The notes beneath the pieces are model-generated. The model saw only the letters and a program-made list of their open reading frames with translations. It ran no database searches and was not told the DNA's origin. A stretch of DNA of 64,000 nucleotides. It comes from Clostridiales bacterium (lineage in GTDB: Bacteria > Bacillota > Clostridia > Christensenellales > Borkfalkiaceae). This document shows positions 36,610 to 46,700 of the stretch, one piece after another. Positions within the stretch are counted from its first letter, which is position 1. Each line of letters opens with the position of its first letter. The translations under genes and the position numbers were made by a program. The stretch covers positions 29,264-93,263 of the forward strand of contig SVHW01000006.1 in assembly GCA_015055655.1 (NCBI GenBank). Reading direction: 5' to 3'.

Positions 36610-37455
36610 ATGCCCGCCCTTTACACGCACTATCGATTTGGTGAAGAAGTAATTAAAGCGTTGCCCGTTTGTTTTTCCGACCACGTGGATAAATATCCCG
36701 AAGCGTTTGCGCTCGGGACGCAGGGCCCTGATATTTTATTTTATCACCACCCGTTGAAGAAAAACGAAATACGCAGCTACGGCACGCATCTGCACGATAT
36801 TGCCGCGGAAGATTTTTATCTGGATATGGCGGCGTTGCTGTTGGAAAACGCCACGGGCGAAAGCGCAGAAGAAGTGTTGTCTAAAAACGGCGCGTTTGCC
36901 GCGTATATTTGCGGCTTTTTATGCCATTTCACCTTGGACGTGTCCTGTCATAAATACATAGACGACAATTCCGTGGAGAAACCCTCGCACGGGAAAATCG
37001 AATCGGAATTCGATAAATTTTTATTGCGTAAAGACGGGAAAAAGCTGCGCGGCTATAACACCGCCACGCCGATAAAGGCCGAAAACGGCACGGTGGAAGC
37101 GTGCGCCAAAGCGTTGAACGTGCCACAGGAAAATATCGCGCTTTCTATCAAGTCGATGAAAAAAATCAACGGCTGGTTCTCTAAAAAAAGCGAGTGTTTC
37201 CATTTCTTTATGCACCTTTTGTTGCGTATCGTGGGTATGGAAAGAAAATTCGGGGATATGTTTATCCATAAAAAGGACGACCCCCTTTGTCAAAAAACCA
37301 ACGACGTGTTGTTTGGAAAATTCGAGGCGGCTATCCCGATGGGCGCAGCCTTGATAGAAGAATATTTTTCTTCCCTCCCCACGCTGTTGAAAACACGTAA
37401 GCTAAACGAAATTTTCCGCTATAATTATTGCGGTATAAAAATCACGGAGGATTAA
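36610..37455 (+). CDS. Zinc-dependent phospholipase C family protein
   Basis: 281 residues with the family pattern: N-terminal PALYTHYRFGEEVIKALP, ALGTQGPDILFYHHP, GTHLHD and GFLCHFTLDVSCHKYID, giving the spaced His/Asp set expected for zinc binding. There is no signal peptide, so it is likely cytoplasmic and unlike secreted toxins. Substrate unknown. The last codons overlap the GGAGG ribosome site of the next gene, an MFS transporter 5 nt downstream, so the two are co-expressed. A TATAAT lies at 36553. Confidence 0.85.
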   Translation: MPALYTHYRFGEEVIKALPVCFSDHVDKYPEAFALGTQGPDILFYHHPLKKNEIRSYGTHLHDIAAEDFYLDMAALLLENATGESAEEVLSKNGAFAAYICGFLCHFTLDVSCHKYIDDNSVEKPSHGKIESEFDKFLLRKDGKKLRGYNTATPIKAENGTVEACAKALNVPQENIALSIKSMKKINGWFSKKSECFHFFMHLLLRIVGMERKFGDMFIHKKDDPLCQKTNDVLFGKFEAAIPMGAALIEEYFSSLPTLLKTRKLNEIFRYNYCGIKITED

Positions 37456-37460
37456 ACTTC

Positions 37461-38804
37461 ATGGAAGAAACCACACAGCAGGTAGAGCCTAAGAAAGGCT
37501 TTACCAAAAAGGAAAAGAGTTGGATACTCTACGACGTAGCAAACTCTGCGTACGTAATGCTGGCAACGGCGCTTTTATCCCTCTATTTCAATTTCCTTTC
37601 CCCCTCGGAAAACCTTTCGTCCGTATGGGGCTTGACTAACGTCATCGTAACGGTGATTGCCGTTATCTTGTGCCCTATCCTCGGCACGTATGCAGATTTC
37701 AGCAAAAAACGCGGCGTGTTTATGACGTTTGCCCTGATAGGCATTTGCTCCTGCGCCGTGCTTTCGTTGTTCTCGTTTGTGTCCAAGTTCACGATTGCAG
37801 GTATCCTCTTCCTCGTAGTATATATCGTGACGGAAGTAGGCTTTGCGTCGGCTAACGTTTTCTACGATTCGATGCTCAACGATGTCACCACGGACGAAAA
37901 TATGCACAAAGTATCCGCCAACGGCTACGCTTGGGGGTATATTTGCAGCTGTATCCCCTTCGCCCTTTGCCTCGTCCTTTACGTGCTTGGCACTATGGTA
38001 GACGGCTTAGGGTGGTTTGAGGGCTACGCCTTTTCTATCGGCTGTTTGATTACCGCCGCTTGGTGGCTTATCTTCACCCTGCCCTTATATAAAAATTATA
38101 AGCAAGTACACTTTATGCCCAAGCCTGAAAAACCGATTAGAGCGACGTTCAAACGCCTTGGCGGTCTTTTCAAAGAATTGGCAAAAAATAAGAAAGCGCT
38201 CGTTTTCCTGCTTGCTTTCTTCTTCTATATCGACGGCGTACATACCATTATCAAAATGGCAACGGCGCTTGGCACCGACCTTGGCTTTGAGCAAGTACAA
38301 CTGGTTATTATGTTATTCGTAACGCAATTCGTTGCGTTCCCCTGCGCAATTCTCTTTGGTAAACTCGCCTCGAAAATTGCGTGTGAAAAACTGTTGCTGG
38401 TGGCAATTATCGCCTACACCGCTATCGGCGTGTTCGCCGTGTTCCTTAGACAAGAGTGGCAATGCTGGATTTTGGTTGTGGCCGTAGGTATGTTCCAAGG
38501 CGGCGTACAAGCGATGTCCCGTTCCTATTTCACCAAGCTTGTCCCTGCGGATAAAACGGGCGAATATTTCGGTATTTACGATATCTTCGGCAAGAGTGCG
38601 GCTATCCTTGGCCTTGGCTTAATCAGCCTTTTGGGTATCTTCTTCCCCCTCAAGGAAGCGACTTGGATTAACATCAGCTTAATCCCCTTGCCTATACTGT
38701 TTGGTATCGGTTTATTGCTTTTCCTCGTTGCGATGAAAAAGCCTATGGCAAAACACGAAGAAGGCGAAACGACTACGCAAGAAACGCAAACCACGGAAGA
38801 ATAA
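37461..38804 (+). CDS. MFS transporter, UMF1/Atg22-like
   Basis: 447 residues with about twelve membrane segments. Start at 37461 chosen for the GGAGG site. The N-terminus (KKEKSWILYDVANSAYVMLATALLSLYF) is the hallmark of the UMF1/BtlA family related to vacuolar amino-acid effluxers; AMSRSYFTKLVPADKTGEYFGIYD is the second signature. Substrate unknown. Translation is likely coupled to the PLC-like gene. Confidence 0.92.
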   Translation: MEETTQQVEPKKGFTKKEKSWILYDVANSAYVMLATALLSLYFNFLSPSENLSSVWGLTNVIVTVIAVILCPILGTYADFSKKRGVFMTFALIGICSCAVLSLFSFVSKFTIAGILFLVVYIVTEVGFASANVFYDSMLNDVTTDENMHKVSANGYAWGYICSCIPFALCLVLYVLGTMVDGLGWFEGYAFSIGCLITAAWWLIFTLPLYKNYKQVHFMPKPEKPIRATFKRLGGLFKELAKNKKALVFLLAFFFYIDGVHTIIKMATALGTDLGFEQVQLVIMLFVTQFVAFPCAILFGKLASKIACEKLLLVAIIAYTAIGVFAVFLRQEWQCWILVVAVGMFQGGVQAMSRSYFTKLVPADKTGEYFGIYDIFGKSAAILGLGLISLLGIFFPLKEATWINISLIPLPILFGIGLLLFLVAMKKPMAKHEEGETTTQETQTTEE

Positions 38805-38822
38805 ATTTCATAACGCAGTATA

Positions 38823-38858
38823 AAACCGCTTGGCATTTCGCCAAGCGGTTTCGTTTTA
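38823..38858. terminator. Bidirectional terminator
   Basis: AAACCGCTTGGC and CCAAGCGGTTT pair around ATTTC/G, with T-rich tracts usable on both strands, serving the MFS gene (+) and the small ORF at 38864 (-). Confidence 0.8.
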
Positions 38859-38863
38859 TCTAC

Positions 38864-39097
38864 TCAAAATTTTCTTTGATAAAGCTCTTTTGCTATTTTA
38901 TAAAATTGTTCTCGCTTATCTCTATAATCTTTATATAACGCCTGTTGCTTTTCGTCCAACGCGTCTATTAAATCGTTTTCCGCTATACACATTTGACTTT
39001 GCGCCACTCGAAACTCATAATCCATATCGTCACGGATTTTTTCCGCCACAACCCCCATCATTTCCACTACGTCATCATTGGTAATTTTCTTCTTCAT
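38864..39097 (-). CDS. Small hypothetical protein behind a structured RNA leader
   Basis: 77 charged, mostly helical residues: ITNDDVVEMMGVVAEKIRDD, DYEFRVAQSQMCIAENDLID and EKQQALYKDYRDKREQFYKIAK. It looks cytosolic; no family named. AGGAGGA lies just before the ATG. Directly upstream is a terminator (39112-39146) at the end of a structured RNA, so expression needs read-through or another start. Confidence 0.75.
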   Translation of the reverse strand: MKKKITNDDVVEMMGVVAEKIRDDMDYEFRVAQSQMCIAENDLIDALDEKQQALYKDYRDKREQFYKIAKELYQRKF

Positions 39098-39111
39098 AAG
39101 TCCTCCTCAAA

Positions 39112-39321
39112 AAATAAAAAAAGTGCGCCAACCGAAGTCAACGCACAAAAACGCAGACTCGATTGTCGCCAAACAAACCTTACGCAAAATGGTGTAACCA
39201 CAATAGCACAAGTTGAATCTGCATTTTATCAAATTCATAGTACTATTGTGGCAAAAAAAGATATAATTATCCCTTATAAAGAAAATTACACCAAAAATTG
39301 CGCTTATTCAGTTCGTTTGGC
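39112..39321 (-). ncRNA. Structured RNA with own promoter and terminator, rod-shaped (6S-like candidate)
   Basis: A promoter (TTGAAA 39351-39356, 17-bp spacer, TATACT 39328-39333) would start RNA near 39321. There an 11-nt strand GCCAAACGAAC pairs with GTTTGTTTGGC (39168-39178). Inside, CGCAA/TTGCG, TGGTGTAA/TTACACCA (39286-39293 with 39190-39197) and CCACAATAG/CTATTGTGG (39243-39251 with 39198-39206) stack into one long rod, with a one-sided 34-nt bulge at 39252-39285. It ends with a 10-bp TTCG-capped hairpin and T-run (39146 to 39112). Length of about 205 nt, paired ends and an internal bulge recall 6S RNA, but a leader or a MITE is possible. Confidence 0.6.
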
Positions 39322-39327
39322 ATAATT

Positions 39328-39356
39328 AGTATAACACATTAAAAAGCTTTTTTCAA
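39328..39356 (-). promoter_or_regulatory. Promoter of the structured RNA
   Basis: TTGAAA (39351-39356) and TATACT (39328-39333) with 17-bp spacing on the minus strand, immediately before the first stem strand. Confidence 0.7.
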
Positions 39357-39385
39357 GTGTTTACGGCGTATTTTTTACTATAAAT

Positions 39386-39411
39386 AAAAACAGGGCGTTT
39401 GCCCTGTTTTT
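39386..39411 (-). terminator. Terminator of dnaJ
   Basis: Minus strand AAACAGGGC and GCCCTGTTT hairpin with AAAC loop, followed by TTTA. Confidence 0.8.
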
Positions 39412-39414
39412 TTC

Positions 39415-40557
39415 TTACTTATACGGTTTATCGCCGTAGAGCGCGCTGACGTTATCAGCGTATCTCTTCATCCGTTCGCTTTGTTTCAAATCGAGTTCTT
39501 CGTCCATTTTTTCAATTTGCTTTTTCTGCTCTTTGGAAAGCTTGGTAGGCACTTCCACAATCACGCGGATAAGGAGATTGCCCGTGCCGTTTCTCGCCGA
39601 TTTAATGCCCTTGCCGCGCACCGTAAACACCTGTCCGCTTTGCGTGCCTTCGGGCACGGTGAATTCGAACGTGTCGTCAATGGTGGGCACTTTTACCACG
39701 CCGCCAAGCGCAGCTATCTTATAGGAAATAGGCAAATCGATTTTCAAATCGAACTTATCACGCACGAAGATTTTATGCGGTTCTACACGGAAAACGATAA
39801 TCAAATCGCCGGGCGCGCCGCCGCCTTGCGCCGCTTGCCCAAAACCCTTTTTGCGCATATAGCTATTCGTATCCACGCCGGCAGGAATATCAATGGTGAG
39901 CGTCGTTTCCTTTCTTTGATAGCCCTTGCCTTTACAATCGTTGCACTTTTCTTTTATCGTGCGCCCATTGCCGCCGCAATCGGGGCAAACCGTTTGGCGA
40001 ATCGTGCGTCCAAACATCGTGTTTTGAATTTGTTGCACCACGCCCGAACCTTTACATTTGGCGCAGGTAGAATATTCCGTGCCGTTTTTCGCGCCCGTGC
40101 CTTTACAGGAAGAACACGGCTCGTTCCTCGTATACGAGAAAGTCTTTTTACAGCCCTTTGCCGCGTCCATAAAGGAAAGCGTCATTTCACGCTGAATATC
40201 TTCCCCCACTTCGCTACGCGCCGCGCGTTGCGCGCCGCCGCCAAAACCAAAGCCGCTGAACAAATCCCCAAAGATATCGCCAAAGCCGCTAAAACCGCCA
40301 AAACCGCCTGCTCCGCCGCCGAAACCGCCCATGCCGGGGTGTTCCAGCTCGTAATCGTACGCCGCGCGTTTTTGGCTGTCGGAAAGCGTTTCGTGCGCCT
40401 CGTTGATTTCTTTGAATTTTTCCGCCGCCTCCGCGTTGCCCTGATTTCTATCGGGGTGGTATTTCATCGCGAGTTTTCTATACGCCGCTTTTATCTCTTC
40501 GGGCGTTGCCTTTTTATCTACGCCCAGCGTTTCGTAATAATTTTTATTATCTGCCAT
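39415..40557 (-). CDS. dnaJ: Chaperone protein DnaJ
   Basis: Co-chaperone stimulating DnaK. 380 residues from the ATG at 40557 ([13 protein letters not shown]); an earlier in-frame start lacks the family N-terminus. J domain with HPD in KYHPDRNQ, Gly/Phe-rich region ([17 protein letters not shown]), four CxxCxGxG zinc repeats between about 135 and 205, and the substrate-binding C-terminal domain. It follows dnaK by 105 nt. Confidence 0.98.
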   Translation of the reverse strand: MADNKNYYETLGVDKKATPEEIKAAYRKLAMKYHPDRNQGNAEAAEKFKEINEAHETLSDSQKRAAYDYELEHPGMGGFGGGAGGFGGFSGFGDIFGDLFSGFGFGGGAQRAARSEVGEDIQREMTLSFMDAAKGCKKTFSYTRNEPCSSCKGTGAKNGTEYSTCAKCKGSGVVQQIQNTMFGRTIRQTVCPDCGGNGRTIKEKCNDCKGKGYQRKETTLTIDIPAGVDTNSYMRKKGFGQAAQGGGAPGDLIIVFRVEPHKIFVRDKFDLKIDLPISYKIAALGGVVKVPTIDDTFEFTVPEGTQSGQVFTVRGKGIKSARNGTGNLLIRVIVEVPTKLSKEQKKQIEKMDEELDLKQSERMKRYADNVSALYGDKPYK

Positions 40558-40662
40558 AGTTAAACACCTTTTACAGCACTTACGGGTTTGACAAAATGCC
40601 AAACCCGAAGCCTTTTTTTGTTTTTACGCTATACAAGTATGCGTTCAACGCCGTTTGATTGC

Positions 40663-42501
<1,839 letters not shown>

Positions 42502-42597
42502 TTATTATTTACATTTTATATGTACCCAGCGCAAATTCGCCTTAAACAAATTTTTTCGTAATTTTCGTAACTTTTTTATTTTTTTGTTTTTATATTG

Positions 42598-42720
42598 AGG
42601 TCAAGGGGCATAGTCCCTTGTAGGGTGCAAGGGCAAAGCCCTTGCATATAAAGCCCCAAGATAAGCGACCGCAGGTAGCGCCCACAACGCCGTCAGGCGT
42701 TTCTTGCCAACGGCACAACG
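42598..42720. repeat. Intergenic hairpin repeat, dispersed-repeat type
   Basis: The gap between sigG and dnaK holds short inverted repeats (AAGGGGCATAGTCCCTT; TGCAAGGGCAAAGCCCTTGCA in two halves) and further GC-rich stretches unlike nearby AT-rich spacers. Such sequences occur as dispersed intergenic elements in Clostridia; no second copy in this window proves it. No ORF is supported. Confidence 0.45.
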
Positions 42721-42726
42721 CATTAA

Positions 42727-42762
42727 ACCCGCCCCTTTCGTTAACACGAAAGGGGCGGGTTG
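42727..42762 (-). terminator. Terminator of sigG
   Basis: ACCCGCCCCTTTCGT and ACGAAAGGGGCGGGT form a 15-bp stem around TAAC; the T-run is weak on the minus strand. Confidence 0.65.
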
Positions 42763-42765
42763 CGC

Positions 42766-43533
42766 TTACGAAATATTGAGTTTTATATTTTGTAAGGCGT
42801 TCTTTTCGAGCCTTGAAACTTGCGCTTGAGAAATGCCCACCTCTTCGCTAATCTCCGTTTGCGTTTTGCCTTCGTAATACCGCAAAAACAAAATTTTTCG
42901 TTCCCGTTCCCCCAATTTCCCCATTGCTTCGCTTAAAGCGACGTGCTCCGTCCAATTCTCGTCCGTGTTCTTTTCGTCGGCGAGTTGGTCCATAAGCAAA
43001 AGCGTATCCCCCGCCTTGTTGTACACGGGCTCGTAAATAGATATAGGGTCGGAAATAGCGTCGAGGGCGTACACCACTTCGCGCTGCGCCACCTGCATTT
43101 CCTCGGCAATTTTGGCAATCGTCGCCTCTTCGTCGCGGCTTTCAATCGCCTCGCGCGCCTTTAACGCGCGGTACGCCGTGTCGCGGATAGAACGGGAAAC
43201 GCGCAGGGAATTTCCGTCCCGAAGATAGCGTTTTATCTCGCCCACAATCATCGGCACGGCGTAGGTAGAGAACTTCACGCCCACACGGATATCAAACCCG
43301 TCGATTGCCTTGATAAGCCCCACGCACCCAGCCTGAAAGACGTCGTCCGCGCCCAAGTTTTTGATACGAAACCGTTTAACGAGCGATAAAACCAAACGCA
43401 TATTGCCGATAATAAATTTCTCACGCGCCTTCGTATCGCCTTGTTTTATGCGTACCATCAGTTCTTCGTTTTCCTTTGCGGAAAGCTTGGGCAGCCCCGA
43501 AGTATCCACACCGCAAATTTCCACTTTTTGCAT
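42766..43533 (-). CDS. sigG: RNA polymerase sporulation sigma factor SigG
   Basis: Late forespore sigma factor. 255 residues: the SigG-typical N-terminus KVEICGVDTSGLPKLS, region 2 (GNMRLVLSLVKRF, GADDVFQAGCVGLIKAIDGFD, KFSTYAVPMIVGEIKRYLRD), region 3 and region 4 with TQTEISEEVGISQAQVSRLE. The usual spoIIG neighbours (sigE, spoIIGA) are not adjacent. Confidence 0.96.
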   Translation of the reverse strand: MQKVEICGVDTSGLPKLSAKENEELMVRIKQGDTKAREKFIIGNMRLVLSLVKRFRIKNLGADDVFQAGCVGLIKAIDGFDIRVGVKFSTYAVPMIVGEIKRYLRDGNSLRVSRSIRDTAYRALKAREAIESRDEEATIAKIAEEMQVAQREVVYALDAISDPISIYEPVYNKAGDTLLLMDQLADEKNTDENWTEHVALSEAMGKLGERERKILFLRYYEGKTQTEISEEVGISQAQVSRLEKNALQNIKLNIS

Positions 43534-43639
43534 ACCGTTTACCCCCTTTTTATGTAGGGCGAAAACGCGGTGTTTTACAAGTATGCGCCAAGACGTTGGG
43601 TTTTATACCCCCGTTCCTTTCACCACTATCCTTTTGAAC

Positions 43640-43700
43640 GTTGCAGGGGCGAGCATTACTCGCTCGCCCCCACTGTCATCCTAAACGTAGTGAAGAATCT
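43640..43700. repeat. GC-rich hairpin repeat of dispersed type
   Basis: GGGGCGAGC and GCTCGCCCC form a strong hairpin, followed by CTGTCATCCTAAACGTAGTG AAG, a sequence pattern very common as an intergenic repeat in many bacterial genomes. It lies between sigG and the BspA-like gene, where it may also stop transcription. Confidence 0.5.
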
Positions 43701-43746
43701 CTTATCAATTCTTCCTCCCTTCTTTACTATTATCCATTACTTTCCA

Positions 43747-46700
43747 TCAAATCTTCACTTCCCCATCCGTGCAAACAACATACGTCGCAGGCACGCGGTT
43801 ATCCCAATCAGCGCCTTTTGAAACCTCTTTCCATTGTGCCATTGTGCCATTAAAAGTAATACTCGTTAAGTAGTCACAACCATAGAACGCACGATAGCCA
43901 ATATTCGTTACGCTGTCGCCGATTACCACGCTCGTTAAGCTATCACAATAATAGAAAGCATAATCGCCAATACTCGTTACGCTGTCGGGGATTACTACGC
44001 TCGTTAAGTTGTCACAATCATCGAACGCCCAATCGCCAATACTCGTTACGCTGTTAGGGATGGTAAATGTAGTCGCCGTTTTCCCTATCGCGTATTGTAC
44101 CAGCGTTTTTCCATCTTTTGTATATAAATTGCCGTCAATATCTTTATAATAAGCGTTATTTGCGTCCACTTTAATTTCCGTTAAGCTGCTACAACTAGAG
44201 AACGCCCCATCACCAATACTCGTTACGCTGTCGCCGATTTTTACGCTCGTTAAGCTTCTACAATATTCGAACGCATAATCACCAATACTCGTTACGCTGT
44301 CGGAAATTACGATTTCCGTTAAGCCGTTACAATTATAGAACGCATAATCACCAATGCTCGTTACGCTGTCGCCAATTACTACGCTCGTTAAGCTGTCATA
44401 ATTATAGAACGCATAATCGTTTATTTGCGTCGCAGTCGTTATCACCGCTTCCGTTATCAATTTGCCGTTGATATACAAATTTTCAGCATATTGTAAAGGA
44501 GAACTTGCAAAATTTATTTGCACCCAATCGTCTATCGTTCCGTTATAATATACGCTCGTTAAGCTGTCACAACCAGAGAACGCCTCATCACCAATACTCG
44601 TTACGCTGTCGGGGATGACTACGCTCGTTAATCTATAACACTCATAGAACGCCCTATCGCCAATGCTTATTACGCTGTCGGGGATTACGATTTCCGTTAA
44701 GCTGGTACACCAAGAGAACGCAGAATAGCCAATGCTTATTACGCTATTAGGAATTACGATTTCCGTTAAGCTTCTACAATAATAGAACGCATTACTCACA
44801 ATTATTTTCGTGTCCTCATGGATTTGATAACTGCTGTAATTATCGTTTACCACGCCTATCAACGCATAATAAGGGTTGCTCTCGTTTCCTAAATATTTAC
44901 AATTGCCATAAGTATTGTAGGTTAATTTATCACAACCATTGAACGCTTCACTACCAATACTTATTACGCTGTTGCCAATGGCCACGCTCGTTAAGCTGGT
45001 ACAATTATAGAACGCCCTATCGCCAATGCTCGTTACGCTGTCGCCAATTACTACGCTCGTTAAGCTGCAACAATCCTCGAACGCCTCATAGCCAATGCTC
45101 GTTACACCATCACCGATTACTACACTCGTTAATTTGTCACAATAAGCAAACGCACCTCCGCCAATGCTCGTTACGCTGTCGGGGATTTCTACTCTCGTTA
45201 AGCTGTCACAACCCCTGAACGCACTATGACCAATACTGATTACGCTATTAGGAATTACGATTTCCGTTAAGCTGGAACAATAATAGAACGCATCATCACC
45301 AATGCCCGTTACACTTTCGGGGATTACGATTTCCGTTAAACTGGTACAACCAGAGAACGCACCTTCGCCAATGCTCGTTACGCTGTTAGGGATGGTAAAT
45401 GTAGTCGCCGTTTTCCCTATCGCGTATTGTACCAGCGTTTTTCCATCTTTCGTATATAAATTGCCGTCGATATCTTTATAATAAGCGTTATTTGCGTCCA
45501 CTTTAATTTCCGTTAAGCTGCTACACCTAGAGAACGCATAATCACCAATGCTCGTTACGCTGTCGGGAATTATGATTTCCGTTAAACTGCTACAACCAGA
45601 GAACGCAGAAGAGCCAATGCTCGTTACGCTGTCGCCGATTTCTACGCTCGTTAAGTCATAACAATAACAGAACGCAGAATCACCAATGCTCGTTACGCTG
45701 TCGCCGATTTTTACGCTCGTTAAGCTGTCACAATTATAGAACGCATAAGAGCCAATACTCGTTACGTCGTCGGGGATTACGATTTCCGTTAAACTGGTAC
45801 AACTCCTGAACGCATCATCACCAATGCTCGTTACGCTGTTGGGGATTTCTACGCTTGTTAAGCTGTCACAATGATAGAACGCCCTATAGCCAATGCTTGT
45901 TACGCTGTCGCCGATTTCTACGCTCGTTAAGCTGTCATAATAATAGAACGCATAATCGTTTATTTTCGTTGCCGTCGTGATTACCGCTTCCGTCAACAAT
46001 TCGCCGTCAATATACAAATTTTTTGTATAAAAGAACAGAGAATCTGAAAAGTTTATTTGCACCCAATCGTCTACCGTGCCGTTATAATATACACCCATTA
46101 AACTGGTACAATCATAGAACGCCTCATCACCAATACTCGTTACGCTGTCGGGGATTTCTACACTCGTTAAGCCGGTACACCCCCTGAACGCAGAAGTGCC
46201 AATGCTCGTTACGCCGTCGGGGATTATGATGTCCGTTAAGCTGCAACAATCCTCGAACGCCCATCCGCCAATACTTGTTACGCCGTTGCCGATTTCTACG
46301 CTCGTTAAGCTGGTACAATCAAGGAACGCATAATCACCAATACTCGTTACGCTTTCGGGGATTTCTACGCTCGTTAAGCTGTCACACCAATAGAACGCAG
46401 AATCACCAATGCTCGTTACGCCGTCGGGAATTATGATTTCCGTTAAACCGTCACAATTATAGAACGCACTCCTGCCAATGCTCGTTACGCCGTCGGGAAT
46501 TATGATTTCCGTTAAGTTTTTACAATTATAGAACGCCCTATCGCTAATGCTTGTACAGCCCGTGAGTATCACCGTCTTTAACGTGCTGGGTATATAATAA
46601 TGATAATAAGTACCCGAGTTGTAATATTGCCACGTCGTACCACTAATCGAAGACGAACTTGAAGAAGTTGCACATCCAAAAATAAAACCAAAGACGACTT

